DNA from: Planctomycetota bacterium
GTDB lineage: Bacteria; Planctomycetota; Phycisphaerae; UBA1845; PWPN01
Assembly (NCBI GenBank): GCA_016209665.1
Contig: JACQVT010000026.1
Location: 1-5,533, forward strand
Direction: 5' to 3'
DNA: 5,533 nucleotides
Within the stretch, counting starts at the first letter, position 1, and the number at the start of each line of letters is the position of its first letter. The notes beneath the pieces were generated by a model. That model saw only the letters and a program-made list of their open reading frames with translations, was not told the origin of the DNA and did not search any database. This document shows positions 1-5,465 of the stretch, one piece after another. A program made the position numbers and the translations under genes.

Positions 1-1
1 A

Positions 2-1243
2 CTTGGCCCCGCCGATGCCGTGCACGAACAAGTCGCATACCAGCAGCCGGGCCCACAGCGTCAACGTAAGGGACCGCGGCCGGACGACCCACGGACTCAG
101 GCCAGCCAACGCGCCCGTCGGGTCGCGCAGCAGGTCGCGTCTGGCGACCTCGGCGATCGCCTGGGCGTCGGCGTGCAAGACGACGGTCTCGTGGCGGCCG
201 GCGACCCACAGGCGCCGCCGCTGCTGGAGCGGCTGGTAGATCCAGAAGGGGGCCTCGATTCGATCGCCGTCGCGCTTCAGGTCGGGCAGCGGGCGGTCCA
301 CGCCGCGCACGCGCTGCTCATGCCGATACGCGGCCAGCGAGGCGTTGTAGTCGCGGGCGAACCGTTCGAGGTTGAGGAGAACGTCGGCGACGAACGGTCC
401 GTCGAATGCCCGGCTCACCCGCAGTTCGTGCAGGTCCGCGCCGAGCGTCCGGTCGATGCCGGCCCGGGCGGCCAGATGCTGTTCGACGAAGTCTCGCGGG
501 TGAGCGGCCGTGGCCAGGCCCCGGCAGTACTCGCCGATAACCGAGTCGCTCGCCGCGCTCCCGACGCCGCGCTGCAGTGCTTCGATCGCCGCCGGTTCCA
601 GCGGTGATCGCCCCTCGTAGGCCGCCGCGGCCACGCCGTTCAGCAGCGGGATTACGCGGGCCGTGATGTAGCCCTCCGCGTCGATCGCGGGCACCGTCAG
701 TCCCGTCGAGCGCGGCGCATCGTTGTCGACAACCAAGATCGCTCCGTGCGTCCCCGCCGCACGGGCGACGTGGTGCACGACCACGTTCTTGGCCCACACG
801 CCCGGGTGGATGAACTCGGGCTGATGACCGCAGGCGATCACCAGGGGCGCCAATGCCGTTGTCGGTTGAACCGTCTGGCCCTCTTGGGGGGCGGGCATCC
901 TGCCCGCCTCCTCGGACGTACACGACCCGTCGCGGCGAAGCGCCGGGTCGCGGCCGGCTGCCCGTCGCTCGACCTGCCCGATGCCGGGCGGGGAGGATGC
1001 CCGCCCGCCGCTCTCCGCAGGCGATTCACCAACCGAGCCCGCACTCGGCTCGAGGCCGAACAACCGTTGGCGCGTCTGCCGGCGCACGGTCCCCAGTGGA
1101 ACGCCGGCCATCAGCAGGCCCTCGTGGGTCGCCGAGTGCGCGCGAACGTGGTCCTCGATGAGTCCGCGCCATGTGCTCACGGCCGGCTCGATCAACACCT
1201 GGCCGTCTTCGCGCGGGGCGTGCAGGAGGTCGAACCTCAGCAT
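2..1243 (-). CDS. Partial conserved protein with GHQPEFIHPGVWAKN motif, possibly a remote BshC-like ligase; C-terminus beyond the left edge
   Basis: Read from the ATG at 1243, this minus frame stays open for 414 codons to the window edge, so the gene is 3'-truncated here. The N-terminal part (residues 1-65) is mostly helical in character. Residues 78-120 are a low-complexity Gly/Pro/Arg-rich stretch encoded by a palindromic repeat. The core begins at VIACGHQPEFIHPGVWAKN (residues 135-153), followed by a hydrophobic strand ending ILVVDNDAPRST (169-180). The last visible block is LTLWARLLVCDLFVHGIGGAK (394-414). I recall this type of protein as an unnamed planctomycete family. The order of a Gly-His/Gln-rich loop, an ILVVDND strand and a late GG motif resembles BshC, the cysteine-adding enzyme of bacillithiol synthesis (about 540 aa), but that is inference. 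The start overlaps the glycosyltransferase stop as ATGCTGA, with no clear Shine-Dalgarno of its own, so translation is probably coupled. Confident as a gene, weak on function. Confidence 0.6.
   Translation of the reverse strand, partial: MLRFDLLHAPREDGQVLIEPAVSTWRGLIEDHVRAHSATHEGLLMAGVPLGTVRRQTRQRLFGLEPSAGSVGESPAESGGRASSPPGIGQVERRAAGRDPALRRDGSCTSEEAGRMPAPQEGQTVQPTTALAPLVIACGHQPEFIHPGVWAKNVVVHHVARAAGTHGAILVVDNDAPRSTGLTVPAIDAEGYITARVIPLLNGVAAAAYEGRSPLEPAAIEALQRGVGSAASDSVIGEYCRGLATAAHPRDFVEQHLAARAGIDRTLGADLHELRVSRAFDGPFVADVLLNLERFARDYNASLAAYRHEQRVRGVDRPLPDLKRDGDRIEAPFWIYQPLQQRRRLWVAGRHETVVLHADAQAIAEVARRDLLRDPTGALAGLSPWVVRPRSLTLTLWARLLVCDLFVHGIGGAK
885..1010. repeat. Composite GC-rich palindromic element read in frame inside a gene
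   Basis: The two ends are imperfect inverted copies of each other: GCGGGCATCCTGCCCGCCTC at 891-910, and at 985-1004 a block whose reverse complement shares GCGGGCATCC plus most of what follows. Each end is also a hairpin on its own. The left end has an 8-bp stem (890-897 with 901-908, loop TCC). The right end has 985-992 with 1000-1007. A third hairpin lies between them (923-950). The element translates as about 42 residues of Gly/Pro/Arg-rich sequence (78-120) of the edge gene, between its N-terminal helical part and its core, without a stop. Several other frames are also open through it. It resembles REP-like or Rickettsia-type palindromic elements in form; the family is not known to me. 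Confidence 0.7.
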
Positions 1244-2016
1244 GGTTCGGTCAGGGAGTCGCAGATAGCCTGCCCGGCGGTCTGCCCGGTCAGGCGGGTG
1301 CCGTCGCCGCGGGGCGACATCGTCTGCTCAGCCAACGCATGGATGAGCACGTCGTAGTAGTAGAGCAGACGGGCGGTCGGATTGTCCAGTGAGCCCCCGA
1401 ACTGGCGGTTGGGATCGTTGTAGATGAGGCTGACTGGAATCTCGCGGATGCGCAGACCCAGCCGGGCCGCCTGCACCCACAACTGCAGCGGCATCCCGTA
1501 GCCGGGCACGGTGATATGCAGCCGGGCCAGCGACGACACGCGGTGGGCCTTGAACCCGCAGAAGGCATCGGTGATGTCCAGCCGCAGGATCTCGTTGAGC
1601 AGATCGGTGATAGTCTGGTTGATCGCCCGGCGATCGGGCGGGGCGGCGGTCTGGGCACCGCCGTTCTCGAGATAGCGCGAGCCGCTGATGATGTCGGCAT
1701 CATCCTGTCTCGCCCGCTCGACGAAGGCCGGGATATGGCTCGGCTCGTGCTGCTCGTCGCAGTCCATGGTGATCAGCCAGTCGTAGCGCCGGCAGATGGC
1801 GAACCGGAATGCATCCTTGAGCGACTGGCCGTAGCCCAGGTTGTGCGGATGGCGAATCCGGCAGATGCCCGTCTCGGCGGCGAGCAAGGCGGGCGTCTCG
1901 TCGGTCGAGCCGTCGTCGACGACCAGGATGTCCGACGCGAAGCGGCGAATCTGCGCGAGCACCGGCCGGACCGTGGCCGCCTCGTTGAAGATGGGCACCG
2001 CAACCAGAAACCGCAT
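1237..2016 (-). CDS. GT2-family glycosyltransferase (DPM1/polyprenyl-phosphate sugar transferase-like, soluble)
   Basis: The 259-residue product has a typical GT-A fold signature. It has PIFNE (8-12), the nucleotide-binding strand ILVVDDGSTDE (30-40), HNLGYGQS (58-65), the metal-binding DxD-type motif as DCDEQHEP (85-92), SGSRY (111-115), TDAFCGFKA (149-157) and the late REIPVSLIYNDPNRQFGG (191-208). It should transfer a sugar from a nucleotide donor. The closest recognised pattern is dolichyl/polyprenyl-phosphate mannose synthase-like enzymes. No membrane helix is seen, so it probably acts at the cytoplasmic face. The frame is open further upstream to an ATG at 2139, but the ATG at 2016 is preferred because GAGGAGG (2023-2029) lies six bases before it and the protein then starts directly with the first Rossmann strand, as is usual for the family. 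Its stop overlaps the next gene by 7 bases, so the two form an operon. Acceptor and donor cannot be told from the sequence. Confidence 0.9.
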   Translation of the reverse strand: MRFLVAVPIFNEAATVRPVLAQIRRFASDILVVDDGSTDETPALLAAETGICRIRHPHNLGYGQSLKDAFRFAICRRYDWLITMDCDEQHEPSHIPAFVERARQDDADIISGSRYLENGGAQTAAPPDRRAINQTITDLLNEILRLDITDAFCGFKAHRVSSLARLHITVPGYGMPLQLWVQAARLGLRIREIPVSLIYNDPNRQFGGSLDNPTARLLYYYDVLIHALAEQTMSPRGDGTRLTGQTAGQAICDSLTEPC

Positions 2017-2022
2017 GGTCAT

Positions 2023-2029
2023 CCTCCTC
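2023..2029 (-). promoter_or_regulatory. Strong ribosome binding site deciding the glycosyltransferase start
   Basis: The minus strand reads GAGGAGG, then six bases (ATGACC), then ATG at 2016. The ATG at 2022 lies inside the spacer only one codon before the chosen start. It sits directly against the GAGGAGG and so is a poor start. Confidence 0.75.
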
Positions 2030-2125
2030 GGCCCCGAGCCGGCGTCACGCGAGCAGCGCGCAATCGACGGCGGGCGGCGGCCAGTGTCACCCCGGGCTGG
2101 ACCGCGCCGCCCGGCGTGACAGAGA

Positions 2126-2147
2126 ATGATAGCCCACACGCCTTATA
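2126..2147 (-). promoter_or_regulatory. A/T island, possible promoter region of the glycosyltransferase operon
   Basis: In a strongly GC-rich setting the minus strand has TATAAG (2147-2142) and TATCAT (2131-2126), both -10-like, about 110-130 bases before the glycosyltransferase start. No convincing -35 hexamer is seen at the right distance, so the call is tentative. It is the only A/T-rich patch in this intergenic region. Confidence 0.25.
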
Positions 2148-2175
2148 AAAACCGCCTCCGGGATCGACCCTGCGG
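2147..2175 (-). terminator. Weak terminator-like hairpin followed by T5
   Basis: On the minus strand CCGC (2175-2172) can pair with GCGG (2155-2152), with an inner GGG/CCC pair (2170-2168 with 2162-2160), and is followed at once by TTTTT (2151-2147). The stem is short and has an asymmetric bulge, so it may not fold stably. If real it would end the exported-protein transcript about 220 bases after its stop and separate it from the glycosyltransferase operon. Confidence 0.3.
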
Positions 2176-2240
2176 CGTCGAAATCCCGTCGCGGGCCGGC
2201 CGACCGCCCCCCTCGCCTCCTTCCCGCCTTCCCTCCAGGC

Positions 2241-2358
2241 CTCGGGCCGCCCGTGGCACGAGCCTTGACACTGGTGGCTTGTGACAGCCAATTCTCCGGG
2301 TGCATGGGTCGGTACTCCGACCCGTGACGCTTGCGGCGAGAGCCACGGGCCTGAGCGC
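2241..2358. repeat. Intergenic inverted-repeat element with nested hairpins
   Basis: GCCCGTGGC at 2249-2257 is perfectly complementary to GCCACGGGC at 2342-2350. The flanks continue imperfectly (CTCGGGCC at 2241-2248 against CTCAGGCC on the other strand), giving an element of about 118 bp with terminal inverted repeats. Inside is a perfect hairpin, GGGTCGG/CCGACCC with a 4-base loop (2306-2323). Two further pairings compete or interlock: 2321-2326 with 2344-2349, and 2329-2335 with 2356-2362. It lies just past the stop of the exported-protein gene on the minus strand. It could be a mobile palindrome (MITE/REP type) that also folds at the 3' end of that mRNA. No target duplication or T-run was seen beside it. 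Confidence 0.6.
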
Positions 2359-2397
2359 AAGCCCAAGCCACCCCGCAGATTCAGATGTGTTGAGGCA

Positions 2398-4794
2398 CTA
2401 ACAGCCCGGCGGCTGGTCGGCCGCGCCTTGGCAGGTGCGGAACAGGTTCAAGTCGACCGAATCCACATCGCCGTCGTCGTCGAGGTCCGCATCCGCGCAG
2501 CCTTCGCCGTAGGGCAGCCCCTGGTCGCTCAGGCATTGCTGGAAGTGCCCATAGTCTTCCTGATCGACATCCGTATCGCCATCGAAGTCCCCGGCGACCA
2601 GCATGCCGCACGCGGTCGCGGCGGCGGCGTAATTCAGAGTCAGATCGTGGGCGAACGCGGCATAGCACAACAGCGTGCCCCTCGGCCGGCCGGTATCCGT
2701 GAAGCTGTCGGTCGTACCGGGAGCGTTCCCTTTCTCCACCACCAGCTTGCCGTCGGTCAGCCCGGTGGGCGGCGAACCGACCTTCACGCGGATCATCGTG
2801 GCCGAGAAATCCGACGTGGCCGGGTTGGTCCAATTCAGACCCATCGAACCGCCGGCCCGGGTCAGCATCAGGCCCGTCACCGGGCCGGGCGGCTGGGTGT
2901 CGGGTGCCGGCAGCGGATACGTCCGGTAGCGGCGCACGTAGATGTTGTCGTACTGCCAGAACCAGTAAATCAGGAACTCACCGCTGACGGTGTTGACCAC
3001 GGTCATCGGGTCCCAGTTGCCGAACCCGACCACGTCGCCGTTGGTGCGGAACGGCTCGCCGATGTACGCGCCGGTCTCGCTCAGCCGGCGTCCGAAATTG
3101 CTCGCGCTGCAGCAGTGGGCCCAGGTGGCGAGATACTCCTTGGTGACCGGGTTCCAGGCGATGGCGGACATGCCCCCGTTGTAGAACGTGTCGGGGGTGG
3201 CGGGGAACCGGGGGCCCTCCAGCGCACCGGCGGCGCTGAGGAACTGTAGCCACGGGGTGGGGCTGCCGCCGTCGTAGATGACCAGATAGCGGTTCATGTC
3301 CGGGTCGTAGGCGACATCGCCGTTGGAATCGTAATCGGGCGTGGCTGATATCGTGATGTTCGATCCGAGCATCGCCCCATCGGAGGCCCTCACCCGCTGG
3401 GCGTAATAGTCCCACCAGGTCAAGGGCTCGGTCTCGTAGTACGCCTGGAAGGTCACGAGGAACTCGTTGCTCGCGGAGTTCCAGGCGATGGAAGGATTCC
3501 CGGCCCAAACGTAGGGGGCGGTGCTGGCGTGAAAGGTGCTGCCCACCGGGACGGCCGTGCTGTCGAGCCTTCGAGCGTAAAGCGGGTTCGGATGATCATA
3601 GCCGCTGTCCCAAACCAGAAGGTACGAGTCGCTCGTCGGCGAATACGCGACGTTGCTGTTGAAGGCCCCGGGCAGACTGGTGATCCAGTTGCTCATGCCG
3701 ATGAGGGCGCCGTTTTCGGCGTTTATCCGCTGCACACGGAGTTCATCGTGGAGACCTCCGCTTGCCGTGTAGCCGCCGTAAGCGATGAGGTACTCACGGC
3801 GGGCGCTGTTGTAGCAGACGTGCGGGCCGCCGGCTCCCTCGAGATCATCGACGATCCATCCTTCGGCGCCGATCCTCGCCCCGGCCGCGTCGAGGCGGTA
3901 ATACGAAATGACCGAGGGCTTGCCCTTGCCGCTGTCGAAGTAGCAGATCAGGTACTCGTTGCGGTCGGGGTTGTAGCACATGGCGTGCTGACGCTGGGCG
4001 CCGACCACGCCGGCGACGAAGTAGGGGTCGTTCACCAGCTCGGCGGATACATAGAACCAGTGCGATTGTTCGCTCCACGGCCCCCAGCCGTTGGCGTTGT
4101 GCAGGCGGACGAACACGTAGTACCACCGCTGGGGAACCAGCGGACCTGACATGGCCGTGTCTGTCAGCGACGACAGGTAAACGATGCCGGAGTTCCAGCC
4201 GTCGGCCGAGGACGGCGTGTTGGCCGAGCCAATGTGCACCTCGTAGGCGTCGATGGGCACGGTGGTCCAGGTGATGTCCGGCGAGTTGGAGCCCAGCGTC
4301 ATGCCGGCCGCGGGCCAAGTGATCGTCGGTGCCGCCGGCGGGTTCGGGCCGAAGGTCACCTGCACCGGCGGGCTGTGCGCGGCCCCAAACCACTCGATGT
4401 GTTCCTGAACCATCTGGAAGGTGATGGTGAAGTAGCCCGTCGCGATCGGGGCGGTGATGGTGAAGTTGAATGTTTTCTCCTGGTCCGGGGCAATCGCGTC
4501 TCTGTCCGTCAGCTCGATCCGCCCCGGAGCGATCAAGGGGCTGGTGCCCTGCTCGCCGAGCTTGTACTCGGCGGCCCGAGTCCAGGTCGTGGTCCCGGTG
4601 TTCCGCATGGTTACCGAAACGTCGTATGCGTAGCCCGGTGACATCACGGCCGGGAGGGTCGAACGGACCGCCGTGGCGTTATTCCCGGCCCGCACCGATG
4701 CCGGCAGCAATCCCCCGGCCGCCGCGAGCCCGGCCGCGATCCAGACGGTCGATAGCGGACCTGAACGGGCGTCACGATGTTGTCGCCTTTGCAT
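2398..4794 (-). CDS. Large exported multidomain protein: FW/Ig-like, FN3, seven-repeat beta-propeller, FN3-like, dockerin-like calcium tail
   Basis: The 798-residue product starts with a basic n-region and a hydrophobic helix (residues 14-30), with cleavage likely after PASVRA (36). Residues 45-147 fit the NBR1/FW-type Ig-like domain (MRNTGTTTW, then EWFG). Residues 152-250 fit an FN3 domain ending NGWGPWSEQSHWF. From about 265 to 625 come seven repeats of the pattern xAYNPxxNEYLVxYxD at 271, 326, 381, 436, 494, 545 and 598, spaced about 54 residues, which reads as a seven-bladed propeller. A second FN3-like domain covers 632-725. The tail has two 12-residue calcium loops (D736/738/740/742/744/747 and D770/772/774/776/778/781) with cysteines at 754, 766, 788 and 798. 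No catalytic residues are recognised, so binding or surface display is more likely than catalysis. The ATG at 4794 is chosen because it gives a proper signal peptide. The ribosome site is weak (AGGG nine bases upstream). Confidence 0.9.
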   Translation of the reverse strand: MQRRQHRDARSGPLSTVWIAAGLAAAGGLLPASVRAGNNATAVRSTLPAVMSPGYAYDVSVTMRNTGTTTWTRAAEYKLGEQGTSPLIAPGRIELTDRDAIAPDQEKTFNFTITAPIATGYFTITFQMVQEHIEWFGAAHSPPVQVTFGPNPPAAPTITWPAAGMTLGSNSPDITWTTVPIDAYEVHIGSANTPSSADGWNSGIVYLSSLTDTAMSGPLVPQRWYYVFVRLHNANGWGPWSEQSHWFYVSAELVNDPYFVAGVVGAQRQHAMCYNPDRNEYLICYFDSGKGKPSVISYYRLDAAGARIGAEGWIVDDLEGAGGPHVCYNSARREYLIAYGGYTASGGLHDELRVQRINAENGALIGMSNWITSLPGAFNSNVAYSPTSDSYLLVWDSGYDHPNPLYARRLDSTAVPVGSTFHASTAPYVWAGNPSIAWNSASNEFLVTFQAYYETEPLTWWDYYAQRVRASDGAMLGSNITISATPDYDSNGDVAYDPDMNRYLVIYDGGSPTPWLQFLSAAGALEGPRFPATPDTFYNGGMSAIAWNPVTKEYLATWAHCCSASNFGRRLSETGAYIGEPFRTNGDVVGFGNWDPMTVVNTVSGEFLIYWFWQYDNIYVRRYRTYPLPAPDTQPPGPVTGLMLTRAGGSMGLNWTNPATSDFSATMIRVKVGSPPTGLTDGKLVVEKGNAPGTTDSFTDTGRPRGTLLCYAAFAHDLTLNYAAAATACGMLVAGDFDGDTDVDQEDYGHFQQCLSDQGLPYGEGCADADLDDDGDVDSVDLNLFRTCQGAADQPPGC
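2401..2589 (-). other. Dockerin-like double EF-hand C-terminal domain
   Basis: Residues 736-798 of the exported protein hold two DxDxDxDxD...D loops separated by a cysteine-bearing linker, as in type I dockerins and the related calcium-binding tails common on exported planctomycete proteins. Such tails are thought to stabilise or anchor secreted proteins. No cohesin is encoded in this window, so a cellulosome-style partner is not implied. Confidence 0.75.
2920..4003 (-). other. Seven tandem propeller-type repeats in the exported protein
   Basis: The repeat core is a buried strand [SAV]-[YW]-[ND/S]-P or similar, then a turn with Asn/Asp, then EYL-[IVL]-x-[YWF]. The cores begin near residues 271, 326, 381, 436, 494, 545 and 598. 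The second half of most repeats has an R-[RV]-L-x-x-x-G-A-x-[IL]-G strand (for example RRLSETGAYIG at 569-579). The count of exactly seven and the even spacing support one closed propeller. Confidence 0.65.
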
Positions 4795-4812
4795 GACGTG
4801 GAACCCTGCTCG

Positions 4813-4818
4813 ATTCTA
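4813..4818 (-). promoter_or_regulatory. Possible -10 element before the exported-protein gene
   Basis: The minus strand has TAGAAT 19 bases before the ATG. No clear -35 hexamer lies upstream, so this is only a candidate. Confidence 0.15.
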
Positions 4819-4839
4819 TCCGAACCGCCCCGGCCTCTG

Positions 4840-5001
4840 CTAGCAGGAACCCGTGGATTCGACGACGACCTTGGCGAATTCTCCCACAATCCGTTCCTCG
4901 TCGCTGGAGAGCGGCTGGCTCCGCTGAGACCACGCCGCAAACCGCACCGCTTCCTCACCCAACTTTTCATCGCGCGGCCTGATATGTCCGGCGAGTTCCA
5001 T
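4840..5001 (-). CDS. Small unrecognised ORF or gene remnant
   Basis: From an ATG at 5001 the frame encodes 53 residues (MELAGHIRPRDEKLGEE... ending VVVESTGSC), mostly helical and charged, with an amphipathic look and codon use like the neighbours. A longer version from an ATG at 5070 would add residues translated from the CACGAAA repeat, which I think is not real coding. No Shine-Dalgarno is seen before either start. It ends 45 bases before the exported-protein start, on the same strand, so it could be a leader gene. It could equally be the C-terminal scrap of a gene cut off by the repeat, or chance. I do not recognise a family. Confidence 0.3.
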   Translation of the reverse strand: MELAGHIRPRDEKLGEEAVRFAAWSQRSQPLSSDEERIVGEFAKVVVESTGSC

Positions 5002-5035
5002 CAGCTTGGTGGAGTCGGCACCAAGAAAAGTTGGC

Positions 5036-5063
5036 CACGAAAAACACGAAACGACACGAAAAC
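5036..5063. repeat. Short CACGAAA tandem repeat
   Basis: Three imperfect units beginning CACGAAA or CACGAA at 5036, 5045 and 5055 (spacing 9 and 10 bases) form an A-rich patch in a GC-rich region. It lies between divergent reading frames. I recall similar CACGAAA runs in intergenic DNA of planctomycetes and other environmental bacteria; their role is not known to me. Confidence 0.55.
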
Positions 5064-5116
5064 AGAACACAGGCGGCGGTTATCGTCGTGGCCGAGGGTG
5101 CTTGGAGCCATCCCTG

Positions 5117-5465
5117 GTGAAACGTCCCCGACACCGACTGGGTTGGCTGGGCATCGGCGTTCTCATGCTGCCCATCCTCGGTTGGGTCGATGGGCTTCAC
5201 GCCAAGACGGGCCTACGGTCTGCTTTACGCCGCCGCAGGGGGACTTTGGGTGACCGGGTTCCTGTATTGGGCGGTCAGAAAGCCCCTCGACCGCCGGCCA
5301 CCACCGCATTCCTGTCGGAGCTGCCGCTACGATCTGACCGGTAACGTCAGCGGCGTGTGCCCGGAATGCGGATTGAAAGTGATGGATGGAAAATCGGGCC
5401 GGCCGGAGAAAAGGTCGTCACTGATTTCGCCGGCGGCAGGAGGCGAGGGCGGGCCGAGAGGCTGA
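5117..5465 (+). pseudogene. Small two-helix membrane protein with C-terminal zinc ribbon, apparently frameshifted
   Basis: The GTG at 5117 follows GGAG (5104-5107) with nine bases between, and begins a basic stretch VKRPRHRLGW and then a membrane helix LGWLGIGVLMLPILGWV. That frame then loses sense (GLHAKTGLRSALRRRR). One frame over, from about 5190, the protein continues as GFTPRRAYGLLYAAAGGLW, a second helix ending GFLYWAVRKP, and a zinc ribbon CRSC-RYDLTGNVSGV-CPEC. Removing one base near 5184-5189 would join the two parts into one protein of the known planctomycete layout: two helices, then a CxxC...CPEC ribbon. The 29-residue tail after the ribbon is low-complexity. If the shift is genuine, the gene is broken. 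A shortened protein from the ATG at 5190 with only the second helix and ribbon remains possible. Function is unknown; small zinc ribbons of this kind are membrane-associated proteins of unassigned role. Confidence 0.65.

Noticed and set aside
20..607. Plus-strand open frame of 195 codons
   Set aside because: Antisense shadow of the edge gene in GC-rich DNA; composition is not protein-like and no ribosome site was seen.
318..923. Minus-strand open frame of 201 codons
   Set aside because: It is an off-frame shadow of the edge gene; its product is Arg/Gly-rich without motifs, whereas the frame from 1243 carries GHQPEFIHPGVWAKN.
885..1010. CRISPR array or tRNA-like structure
   Set aside because: There are no equally spaced direct repeats with unique spacers and no cloverleaf; the structure is inverted-repeat based.
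2017..2139. N-terminal extension of the glycosyltransferase from the ATG at 2139
   Set aside because: The 41 extra residues are Arg/Gly-rich without motifs, and GAGGAGG is ideally placed for the ATG at 2016.
1516..2148. Plus-strand open frame of 210 codons
   Set aside because: Antisense to the glycosyltransferase, whose motifs are unmistakable.
2265..2270. TTGACA on the plus strand as a -35 element
   Set aside because: It lies inside the inverted-repeat element, no -10 follows and no plus-strand gene lies downstream.
2281..3249. Plus-strand open frame of 322 codons
   Set aside because: Lies antisense to the exported-protein gene, which has a signal peptide and clear domains; the plus product has none.
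3529..4149. Plus-strand open frame of 206 codons
   Set aside because: Antisense to the propeller repeats; its regular look is the mirror of those repeats.
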